Origin: Haematobia irritans | Lineage: Eukaryota > Arthropoda > Insecta > Diptera > Muscidae | DNA length: 64,000 bases | Assembly (NCBI RefSeq): GCF_050003625.1 | Contig: NW_027445852.1 | Location: 930,001-994,000, forward strand | Direction of reading: 5' to 3' | Part shown: in pieces, positions 25,150 through 35,579 of the stretch | Layout: every line of letters begins with the position of its first letter | Numbering within the stretch: position 1 is the first letter of the stretch | The notes under the pieces: model-generated | What the model was told of the DNA's origin: nothing | Seen by the model: the letters and a program-made list of their open reading frames with translations, nothing else | Databases searched by the model: none | Made by a program: the position numbers and the translations under genes

Positions 25150-28100
25150 TTTTGGGGATGGTCACGAATTGAGGTCCTTTTGGCTCTAGGACGCATATTT
25201 AAGGAGTTATGGCCAAAATAAGTTTTTCATATAAAAATTTAAATTTTTTGAGGATTTTCGTCGAAATTTGGATTTATTGGGGGTGGTCACGAATTGAGGT
25301 CCTTTTGGCTCTAGGACGCATATTTAAGGAGTTATGGCCAAAATAAGTTTTTCATATAAAAATTTCATTTTTTTGAGGATTTTCGTCGAAATTTTGATTT
25401 TTTGGGGGTGGTCACGAATTGAGGTCCTTTTGGCTCTAGGACGCATATTTAAGGAGTTATGGCCAAAATAAGTTTTTCATATAAAAATTTAAATTTTTTG
25501 AGGATTTTCGTCGAAATTTGGATTTTTTGGGAGTGATCACGAATTGAGGTCCTTTTGGCTCTAGGACGCATATTTAAGGAGTTATGGCCAAAATAAGTTT
25601 TTCATATAAAAATTTCAATTTTTTGAGGATTTTCGTCGAAATTTGGATTTTTTGGGGGTGGTCACGAATTGAGGTCCTTTTGGCTCTAGGACGCATATTT
25701 AAGGAGTTATGGCCAAAATAAGTTTTTCATATAAAAATTTCATTTTTTTGAGGATTTTCATCAAAATTTTGATTTTTTGGGGATGGTCACGAATTGAGGT
25801 CCTTTTGGCTCTAGGAAGCATATTTAAGGAGTTATGGCCAAAATAAGTTTTTCATATAAAAATTTCAATTTTTTGAGGATTTTCGTCGAAATTTGGATTT
25901 TTTGGGGGTGGTCACGAATTGAGGTCATTTCGGCTCTAGGACGCATATTTAAGGAGTTATGGCCAAAATAAGTTTTTCATATAAAAATTTCAATTTTTTG
26001 AGGATTTTCATCAAAATTTTGATTTTTTGGGGATGGTCACGAATTGAGGTCCTTTTGGCTCTAGGACGCATATTTAAGGAGTTATGGCCAAAATAAGTTT
26101 TTCATATAAAAATTTCAATTTTTTGAGGATTTTCATCAAAATTTTGATTTTTTGGGGATGGTCACGAATTGAGGTCCTTTTGGCTCTAGGACGCATATTT
26201 AAGGAGTTATGGCCAAAATAAGTTTTTCATATAAAAATTTCAATTTTTTGAGGATTTTCATCAAAATTTTGATTTTTTGGGGATGGTCACGAATTGAGGT
26301 CCTTTTGGCTCTAGGACGCATATTTAAGGAGTTATGGCCAAAATAAGTTTTTTATATAAAAATTTAAATTTTTTGAGGATTTTCATCAAAATTTTGATTT
26401 TTTGGGAGTGATCACGAATTGAGGTCCTTTTGGCTCTAGGACGCATATTTAAGGAGTTATGGCCAAAATAAGTTTTTCATATAAAAATTTCATTTTTTTG
26501 AGGATTTTCGTCGAAATTTTGATTTTTTGGGAGTGATCACGAATTGAGGTCCTTTTGGCTCTAGGAAGCATATTTAAGGAGTTATGGGCAAAATAAGTTT
26601 TTCATATAAAAATTTCAATTTTTTGAGGATTTTCATCAAAATTTTGATTTTTTGGGGATGGTCACGAATTGAGGTCCTTTTGGCTCTAGGAAGCATATTT
26701 AAGGAGTTATGGGCAAAATAAGTTTTTCATATAAAAATTTCATTTTTTTGAGGATTTTCGTCGAAATTTTGATATTTGGGGGTGGTCACGAATTGAGGTC
26801 CTTTTGGCTCTAGGACGCATATTTAAGGAGTTATGGCCAAAATAAGTTTTTCATATAAAAATTTCATTTTTTTGAGGATTTTCGTCGAAATTTGGATTTT
26901 TTGGGGGTGGTCACGAATTGAGGTCCTTTTGGCTCTAGGACGCATATTTAAGGAGTTATGGCCAAAATAAGTTTTTCATATAAAAATTTCAATTTTTTGA
27001 GGATTTTCATCAAAATTTTGAATTTTTGGGGATGGTCACGAATTGAGGTCCTTTTGGCTCTAGGACGCATATTTAAGGAGTTATGGCCAAAATAAGTTTT
27101 TCATATAAAAATTTCAATTTTTTGAGGATTTTCGTCGAAATTTTGATTTTTTGGGGATGGTCACGAATTGAGGTCCTTTTGGCTCTAGGACGCATATTTA
27201 AGGAGTTATGGCCAAAATAAGTTTTTCATATAAAAATTTAAATTTTTTGAGGATTTTCGTCGAAATTTGGATTTATTGGGGGTGGTCACGAATTGAGGTC
27301 CTTTTGGCTCTAGGACGCATATTTAAGGAGTTATGGCCAAAATAAGTTTTTCATATAAAAATTTCATTTTTTTGCGGATTTTCGTCGAAATTTTGATTTT
27401 TTGGGGGTGGTCACGAATTGAGGTCCTTTTGGCTCTAGGACGCATATTTAAGGAGTTATGGCCAAAATAAGTTTTTCATATAAAAATTTCAATTTTTTGA
27501 GGATTTTCGTCGAAATTTGGATTTTTTGGGAGTGATCACGAATTGAGGTCCTTTTGGCTCTAGGACGCATATTTAAGGAGTTATGGCCAAAATAAGTTTT
27601 TCATATAAAAATTTCAATTTTTTGAGGATTTTCGTCGAAATTTGGATTTTTTGGGGGTGGTCACGAATTGAGGTCCTTTTGGCTCTAGGACGCATATTTA
27701 AGGAGTTATGGCCAAAATAAGTTTTTCATATAAAAATTTCATTTTTTTGAGGATTTTCATCAAAATTTTGATTTTTTGGGGATGGTCACGAATTGAGGTC
27801 CTTTTGGCTCTAGGAAGCATATTTAAGGAGTTATGGCCAAAATAAGTTTTTCATATAAAAATTTCAATTTTTTGAGGATTTTCATCAAAATTTTGATTTT
27901 TTGGGGATGGTCACGAATTGAGGTCCTTTTGGCTCTAGGACGCATATTTAAGGAGTTATGGCCAAAATAAGTTTTTCATATAAAAATTTCAATTTTTTGA
28001 GGATTTTCATCAAAATTTTGATTTTTTGGGGATGGTCACGAATTGAGGTCCTTTTGGCTCTAGGACGCATATTTAAGGAGTTATGGCCAAAATAAGTTTT

Positions 28101-28810
28101 TTATATAAAAATTTCAATTTTTTGAGGATTTTCATCAAAATTTTGATTTTTTGGGAGTGATCACGAATTGAGGTCCTTTTGGCTCTAGGACGCATATTTA
28201 AGGAGTTATGGCCAAAATAAGTTTTTCATGTAAAAATTTCATTTTTTTGAGGATTTTCGTCGAAATTTTGATTTTTTGGGAGTGATCACGAATTGAGGTC
28301 CTTTTGGCTCTAGGAAGCATATTTAAGGAGTTATGGGCAAAATAAGTTTTTCATATAAAAATTTCAATTTTTTGAGGATTTTCATCAAAATTTTGATTTT
28401 TTGGGGATGGTCACGAATTGAGGTCCTTTTGGCTCTAGGAAGCATATTTAAGGAGTTATGGGCAAAATAAGTTTTTCATATAAAAATTTCATTTTTTTGA
28501 GGATTTTCGTCGAAATTTTGATTTTTTGGGGGTGGTCACGAATTGAGGTCCTTTTGGCTCTAGGACGCATATTTAAGGAGTTATGGCCAAAATAAGTTTT
28601 TCATATAAAAATTTCATTTTTTTGAGGATTTTCGTCGAAATTTGGATTTTTTGGGGGTGGTCACGAATTGAGGTCCTTTTGGCTCTAGGACGCATATTTA
28701 AGGAGTTATGGCCAAAATAAATTTTTCATATAAAATTTCAATTTTTTGAGGATTTTCATCAAAATTTTGATTTTTTGGGGATGGTCACGAATTGAGGTCC
28801 TTTTGGCTCT
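25150..28810 (+). repeat. Two adjacent HOR copies, about 2.0 kb and 1.75 kb
   Basis: The left copy is about 25150-27060 and the right about 27150-28810. GGATTTATTGG lies at 25271 and 27270 (1,999 bp apart). The pair of GGAAGC monomers each followed by GTTATGGGC lies at about 26581/26705 and 28330/28455 (1,749 bp apart). The difference of 250 bp means the right copy lacks two monomers, one of them the copy with CATTTCGGC near 25926. The left copy has a private two-base loss in GATATTTGGGGG near 26772. Confidence 0.75.
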
Positions 28811-29462
28811 AGGACGCATATTTAAGGAGTTATGGCCAAAATAAGTTTTTCATATAAAAATTTCAATTTTTTGAGGATTTTCGTCGAAATTTGGATTTTT
28901 TGGGGGTGGTCACGAATTGAGGTCATTTTGGCTCTGGGACGCATATTTAAGGAGTTATGGCCAAAATAAGTTTTTCATATAAAAATTTCAATTTTTTGAG
29001 GATTTTCGTCGAAATTTGGATTTTTTGGGAGTGATCACGAATTGAGGTCCTTTTGGCTCTAGGACGCATATTTAAGGAGTTATGGCCAAAATAAGTTTTT
29101 CATATAAAAATTTCAATTTTTTGAGGATTTTCATCAAAATTTTGATTTTTTGGGGATGGTCACGAATTGAGGTCCTTTTGGCGCTAGGACGCATATTTAA
29201 GGAGTTATGGCCAAAATAAATTTTTCATATAAAAATTTCATTTTTTTGAGGATTTTCGTCGAAATTTTGATTTTTTGGGGGTGGTCACGAATTGAGGTCC
29301 TTTTGGCTCTAGGACGCATATTTAAGGAGTTATGGCCAAAATAAGTTTTTCATATAAAAATTTCAATTTTTTGAGGATTTTCATCAAAATTTTGATTTTT
29401 TGGGGATGGTCACGAATTGAGGTCCTTTTGGCTCTAGGACGCATATTTAAGGAGTTATGGCC

Positions 29463-29526
29463 AAAATAAGTTTTTCATATAAAAATTTCAATTTTTTGAG
29501 GATTTTCGTCGAAATTTGGATTTTTT
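29463..29526 (+). other. Helically phased A/T tracts (predicted bent DNA) in the representative monomer
   Basis: Seven A/T tracts have centres near monomer positions 8.5, 17, 28, 37.5, 48.5, 58.5 and 67. The spacings are 8.5, 11, 9.5, 11, 10 and 8.5 bp, a mean close to 10 bp. A-tracts in phase with the helix are known to curve DNA, so about half of each monomer is predicted to be bent, and the bend should recur every 125 bp (about 12 turns). The variants at position 33-35 (CAATTT, CATTTT, AAATTT, CTATTT) mostly preserve the tract. Curvature itself is inferred, not measured. Confidence 0.6.
29504..29520 (+). other. CENP-B-box-like 17-bp motif in the representative monomer
   Basis: The sequence TTTCGTCGAAATTTGGA can be aligned to the CENP-B box core nTTCGnnnnAnnCGGGn. 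The TTCG, the central A and the last two G of CGGG match; the C and first G of CGGG are T and T here. That is 7 of 9 essential positions. The motif recurs in every monomer of the CGTCG...TTTGGA class. In the CATCAAAATTTTGA class three changes inside the same 17 bp reduce the match to 5 of 9, and the mixed form CGTCGAAATTTTGA matches 6 of 9. Whether any protein binds it is unknown; a chance match in AT-rich DNA is possible. Confidence 0.35.
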
Positions 29527-29546
29527 GGGGGTGGTCACGAATTGAG

Positions 29547-29565
29547 GTCCTTTTGGCTCTAGGAC
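29547..29565 (+). other. Small inverted repeat GTCCT / AGGAC in the representative monomer
   Basis: GTCCT and AGGAC are perfect reverse complements separated by nine bases (TTTGGCTCT). The pair lies in the best-conserved half of the monomer. In the minority GTCA variant the left arm is broken. A short hairpin in single-stranded DNA or RNA is possible, but five base pairs is weak and may be coincidental. Confidence 0.4.
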
Positions 29566-32500
29566 GCATATTTAAGGAGTTATGGCCAAAATAAGTTTTT
29601 CATATAAAAATTTCAATTTTTTGAGGATTTTCATCAAAATTTTGATTTTTTGGGAGTGATCACGAATTGAGGTCCTTTTGGCTCTAGGACGCATATTTAA
29701 GGAGTTATGGCCAAAATAAGTTTTTCATATAAAAATTTCATTTTTTTGAGGATGTTCGTCGAAATTTGGTTTTTTTGGGGGTGGTCACGAATTGAGGTCC
29801 TTTTGGCTCTAGGACGCATATTTAAGGAGTTATGGCCAAAATAAGTTTTTCATATAAAAATTTCAATTTTTTTAAGATTTTCATCAAAATTTTGATTTTT
29901 TGGGGATGGTCACGAATTGAGGTCCTTTTGGCTCTAGGACGCATATTTAAGGAGTTATGGCCAAAATAAGTTTCTCATATAAAAATTTCTATTTTTTGAG
30001 GATTTCATCAAAATTTTGATTTTTTGGGGATGGTCACGAATTGAGGTCCTTTTGGCTCTAGGACGCATATTTAAGGAGTTATGGCCAAAATAAGTTTTTC
30101 ATATAAAAATTTCATTTTTTTGAGGATTGTCATCAAAATTTTGATTTTGTGGGAGTGATCACGAATTGAGGTCCTTTTGGCTCTAGGACGCATATTTAAG
30201 GAGTTATGGCCCAAATAAGTTTTTCATATAAAAATTTCAATTTTTTGAGGATTGTCATCAAAATTTTGATTTTGTGGGAGTGATCACGAATTGAGGTCCT
30301 TTTGGCTCTAGGACGCATATTTAAGGAGTTATGGCCAAAATAAGTTTTTCATATAAAAATTTCAATTTTTTGAGGATTTTCATCAAAATTTTGATGTTTT
30401 GGGAGTGATCACGAATTGAGGTCCTTTTGGCTCTAGGACGCATATTTAAGGAGTTATGGCCAAAATAAGTTTTTCATATAAAAATTGCAATTTTTTGAGG
30501 ATTTCATCAAAATTTTGATTTTTTGGGGATGGTCACGAATTGAGGTCCTTTTGGCTCTAGGACGCATATTTAAGGAGTTATGGCCAAAATAAGTTTTTCA
30601 TATAAAAATTTCAATTTTTTGAGGATTTTCGTCGAAATTTGGATTTTTTGGGGGTGGTCACGAATTGAGGTCATTTTGGCTCTAGGACGCATATTTAAGG
30701 AGTTATGGCCAAAATAAGTTTTTCATATAAAAATTTCAATTTTTTGAGGATTGTCATCAAAATTTTGATTTTGTGGGAGTGATCACGAATTGAGGTCCTT
30801 TTGGCTCTAGGACGCATATTTAAGGAGTTATGGCCAAAATAAGTTTTTCATATAAAAATTTCATTTTTTGAGGATTTTCGTCGAAATTTGGATTTTTTGG
30901 GGGTGGTCACGAATTGAGGTCCTTTTGGCTCTAGGACGCATATTTAAGGAGTTATGGCCAAAATAAATTTTTCATATAAAATTTCAATTTTTTGAGGATT
31001 TTCATCAAAATTTTGATTTTTTGGGAGTGATCACGAATTGAGGTCCTTTTGGCTCTAGGACGCATATTTAAGGAGTTATGGCCAAAATAAGTTTTTCATA
31101 TAAAAATTTCAATTTTTTGAGGATTTTCATCAAAATTTTGATTTTTTGGGGGTGGTCACGAATTGAGGTCCTTTTGGCTCTAGGACGCATATTTAAGGAG
31201 TTATGGCCAAAATAAGTTTTTCATATAAAAATTTCAATTTTTTGAGGATTTTCGTCGAAATTTTGATTTTTTGGGAGTGATCACGAATTGAGGTCCTTTT
31301 GGCTCTAGGACGCATATTTAAGGAGTTATGGCCAAAATAAGTTTTTCATATAAAATTTAAATTTTTTGAGGATTTTCGTCGAAATTTGGATTTTTTGGGG
31401 GTGGTCACGAATTGAGGTCCTTTTGGCGCTAGGACGCATATTTAAGGAGTTATGGCCAAAATAAGTTTTTCATATAAAAATTTCATTTTTTTGAGGATTT
31501 TCATCAAAATTTTGATTTTTTGGGAGTGATCACGAATTGAGGTCCTTTTGGCTCTAGGACGCATATTTAAGGAGTTATGGCCAAAATAAGTTTTTCATAT
31601 AAAAATTTCAATTTTTTGAGGATTTTCGTCGAAATTTGGATTTTTTGGGGGTGGTCACGAATTGAGGTCCTTTTGGCTCTAGGACGCATATTTAAGGAGT
31701 TATGGCCAAAATAAGTTTTTCATATAAAAATTTAAATTTTTTGAGGATTTTCATCAAAATTTTGATTTTGTGGGAGTGATCACGAATTGAGGTCCTTTTG
31801 GCTCTAGGACGCATATTTAAGGAGTTATGGCCAAAATAAGTTTTTCATATAAAAATTTCATTTTTTTGAGGATGTTCGTCGAAATTTGGATTTTTTGGGG
31901 GTGGTCACGAATTGAGGTCCTTTTGGCTCTAGGACGCATATTTAAGGAGTTATGGCCAAAATAAGTTTTTCATATAAAAATTTCAATTTTTTGAGGATTT
32001 TCGTCGAAATTTGGATTTTTTGGGAGTGATCACGAATTGAGGTCCTTTTGGCTCTAGGACGCATATTTAAGGAGTTATGGCCAAAATAAGTTTTTCATAT
32101 AAAAATTTAAATTTTTTGAGGATTTTCATCAAAATTTTGATTTTTTGGGGATGGTCACGAATTGAGGTCCTTTTGGCTCTAGGACGCATATTTAAGGAGT
32201 TATGGCCAAAATAAGTTTTTCATATAAAAATTTCAATTTTTTGCGGATTTTCATCAAAATTTTGATTTTTTGGGAGTGATCACGAATTGAGGTCCTTTTG
32301 GCTCTAGGACGCATATTTAAGGAGTTATGGCCAAAATAAGTTTTTCATATAAAAATTTCAATTTTTTGAGGATTTCATCAAAATTTTGATTTTTTGGGGA
32401 TGGTCACGAATTGAGGTCCTTTTGGCTCTAGGAAGCATATTTAAGGAGTTATGGCCAAAATAAGTTTTTCATATAAAAATTTCAATTTTTTGAGGATTTC

Positions 32501-33589
32501 ATCAAAATTTTGATTTTTTGGGGATGGTCACGAATTGAGGTCCTTTTGGCTCTAGGACGCATATTTAAGGAGTTATGGCCAAAATAAGTTTTTCATATAA
32601 AAATTTCAATTTTTTGAGGATTTTCGTCGAAATTTGGATTTTTTGGGAGTGATCACGAATTGAGGTCCTTTTGGCTCTAGGACGCATATTTAAGGAGTTA
32701 TGGCCAAAATAAGTTTTTCATATAAAAATTTCAATTTTTTGAGGATTTTCATCAAAATTTTGATTTTTTGGGGATGGTCACGAATTGAGGTCCTTTTGGC
32801 GCTAGGACGCATATTTAAGGAGTTATGGCCAAAATAAGTTTTTCATATAAAAATTTCATTTTTTTGAGGATTTTCATCAAAATTTTGATTTTTTGGGGGT
32901 GGTCACGAATTGAGGTCCTTTTGGCTCTAGGACGCATATTTAAGGAGTTATGGCCAAAATAAGTTTTTCATATAAAAATTTCATTTTTTTGAGGATGTTC
33001 GTCGAAATTTGGATTTTTTGGGGGTGGTCACGAATTGAGGTCCTTTTGGCTCTAGGACGCATATTTAAGGAGTTATGGCCAAAATAAGTTTTTCATATAA
33101 AAATTTCAATTTTTTGAGGATTTTCATCAAAATTTTGATTTTTTGGGGATGGTCACGAATTGAGGTCCTTTTGGCTCTAGGACGCATATTTAAGGAGTTA
33201 TGGCCAAAATAAGTTTTTCATATAAAAATTTCAATTTTTTGAGGATTTTCGTCGAAATTTGGATTTTTTGGGGGTGGTCACAAATTGAGGTCATTTTGGC
33301 TCTAGGACGCATATTTAAGGAGTTATGGCCAAAATAAGTTTTTCATATAAAAATTTCAATTTTTTGAGGATTTTCGTCGAAATTTGGATTTTTTGGGGGT
33401 GGTCACGAATTGAGGTCCTTTTGGCTCTAGGACGCATATTTAAGGAGTTATGGCCAAAATAAGTTTTTCATATAAAAATTTACATTTTTTGAGGATTTTC
33501 ATCAAAATTTTGATTTTTTGGGAGTGATCACGAATTGAGGTCCTTTTGGCTCTAGGACGCATATTTAAGGAGTTATGGCCAAAATAAGT

Positions 33590-35020
33590 TTTTCATATAA
33601 AAATTTCATTTTTTTGAGGATTTTCGTCGAAATTTTGATTTTTTGGGAGTGATCACGAATTGAGGTCCTTTTGGCTCTAGGACGCATATTTAAGGAGTTG
33701 TGGCCAAAATAAGTTTTTCATATAAAAATTTCATTTTTTTGAGGATTGTCATCAAAATTTTGATTTTGTGGGAGTGATCACGAATTGAGGTCCTTTTGGC
33801 TCTAGGACGCATATTTAAGGAGTTATGGCCAAAATAAGTTTTTCATATAAAATTTCAATTTTTTGAGGATTTTCGTCGAAATTTGGATTTTTTGGGGGTG
33901 GTCACGAATTGAGGTCCTTTTGGCTCTAGGACGCATATTTAAGGAGTTATGGCCAAAATAAGTTTTTCATATAAAAATTTCAATTTTTTGAGGATTTTCA
34001 TCAAAATTTTGATTTTTTGGGAGTGATCACGAATTGAGGTCCTTTTGGCTCTAGGACGCATATTTAAGGAGTTATGGCCAAAATAAGTTTTTCATATAAA
34101 AATTTCAATTTTTTGAGGATTTTCATCAAAATTTTGATTTTTTGGGGGTGGTCACGAATTGAGGTCCTTTTGGCTCTAGGACGCATATTTAAGGAGTTAT
34201 GGCCAAAATAAGTTTTTCATATAAAAATTTCATTTTTTTGAGGATTTTCGTCGAAATTTTGATTTTTTGGGAGTGATCACGAATTGAGGTCCTTTTGGCT
34301 CTAGGACGCATATTTAAGGAGTTGTGGCCAAAATAAGTTTTTCATATAAAAATTTCATTTTTTTGAGGATTGTCATCAAAATTTTGATTTTGTGGGAGTG
34401 ATCACGAATTGAGGTCCTTTTGGCTCTAGGACGCATATTTAAGGAGTTATGGCCAAAATAAGTTTTTCATATAAAATTTCAATTTTTTGAGGATTTTCGT
34501 CGCAATTTGGATTTTTTGGGGGTGGTCACGAATTGAGGTCATTTTGGCTCTAGGACGCATATTTAAGGAGTTATGGCCAAAATAAGTTTTTCATATAAAA
34601 ATTTAAATTTTTTGAGGATTTTCATCAAAATTTTGATTTTTTGGGAGTGATCACGAATTGAGGTCCTTTTGGCTCTAGGACGCATATTTAAGGAGTTATG
34701 GCCAAAATAAGTTTTTCATATAAAAATTTCATTTTTTTGAGGATTTTCGTCGAAATTTTGATTTTTTGGGAGTGATCACGAATTGAGGTCCTTTTGGCTC
34801 TAGGACGCATATTTAAGGAGTTGTGGCCAAAATAAGTTTTTCATATAAAAATTTCATTTTTTTGAGGATTGTCATCAAAATTTTGATTTTGTGGGAGTGA
34901 TCACGAATTGAGGTCCTTTTGGCTCTAGGACGCATATTTAAGGAGTTATGGCCAAAATAAGTTTTTCATATAAAATTTCAATTTTTTGAGGATTTTCGTC
35001 GAAATTTGGATTTATTGGGG
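33590..35020 (+). repeat. Three-monomer cassette repeated three times
   Basis: The cassette is a TTTCATTTT monomer ending GTTGTGGCC, then an ATTGTCATC/TTTTGTGGG monomer, then a short-tract ATATAAAATTTC monomer. GTTGTGG lies at 33697, 34321 and 34820, so the copies are 624 and 499 bp apart: five- and four-monomer spacings less one base from the short tract. The monomers between cassettes differ. This is a small amplification with unequal linkers. Confidence 0.8.
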
Positions 35021-35579
35021 GTGGTCACGAATTGAGGTCCTTTTGGCTCTAGGACACATATTTAAGGAGTTATGGCCAAAATAAGTTTTTCATATAAATT
35101 TCAATTTTTTGAGGATTTTCGTCGAAATTTGGATTTTTTGGGGGTGGTCACGAATTGAGGTCATTTTGGCTCTGGGACGCATATTTAAGGAGTTATGGCC
35201 AAAATAAGTTTTTCATATAAAAATTTCAATTTTTTGAGGATTTTCGTCGAAATTTGGATTTTTTGGGGGTGGTCACGAATTGAGGTCCTTTTGGCTCTAG
35301 GACGCATATTTAAGGAGTTATGGCCAAAATAAGTTTTTCATATAAAAATTTAAATTTTTTGAGGATTTTCATCAAAATTTTGATTTTTTGGGAGTGATCA
35401 CGAATTGAGGTCCTTTTGGCTCTAGGACGCATATTTAAGGAGTTATGGCCAAAATAAGTTTTTCATATAAAAATTTCATTTTTTTGAGGATTTTCGTCGA
35501 AATTTGGATTTTTTGGGGGTGGTCACGAATTGAGGTCCTTTTGGCTCTAGGACGCATATTTAAGGAGTTATGGCCAAAA

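Larger units (their letters stand above)
29457..29581 (+). repeat. Representative consensus monomer (125 bp)
   Basis: This copy carries the commonest state at most diagnostic sites and can serve as the reference unit. From its ATGGCC start it contains: A/T tracts through position 70; the CG-containing form CGTCGAAATTTGGA at 51-64; GGGGGTGGTC at 71-80; GTCC at 91-94; GGACGC at 106-111; and AAGGAG at 118-123. Its three CpG clusters are at CGTCG, CACGAA and GACGC. The other major class differs mainly at 51-64 (CATCAAAATTTTGA) and at 71-80 (GGGAGTGATC or GGGGATGGTC). Confidence 0.95.
28811..33589 (+). repeat. Mixed monomer domain
   Basis: About 38 monomers with no clear long period. The ATTGTCATC class, usually joined to GATTTTGTGGGAGTG, reappears here (near 30126, 30253 and 30751) after being absent since about 4.65 kb. 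GGATTTCATC one-base deletions occur near 30001, 30500, 32371 and 32490. A GGCCCAAATAAG monomer near 30207 has both a C gain and an A loss, so it stays 125 bp. Confidence 0.7.

Noticed and set aside
29575..29585. AAGGAG followed by TT and ATG, resembling a bacterial ribosome binding site and start codon in nearly every monomer
   Set aside because: The spacing is only two bases, the frame after it usually closes within one or two monomers, and the context is eukaryotic-type satellite DNA.
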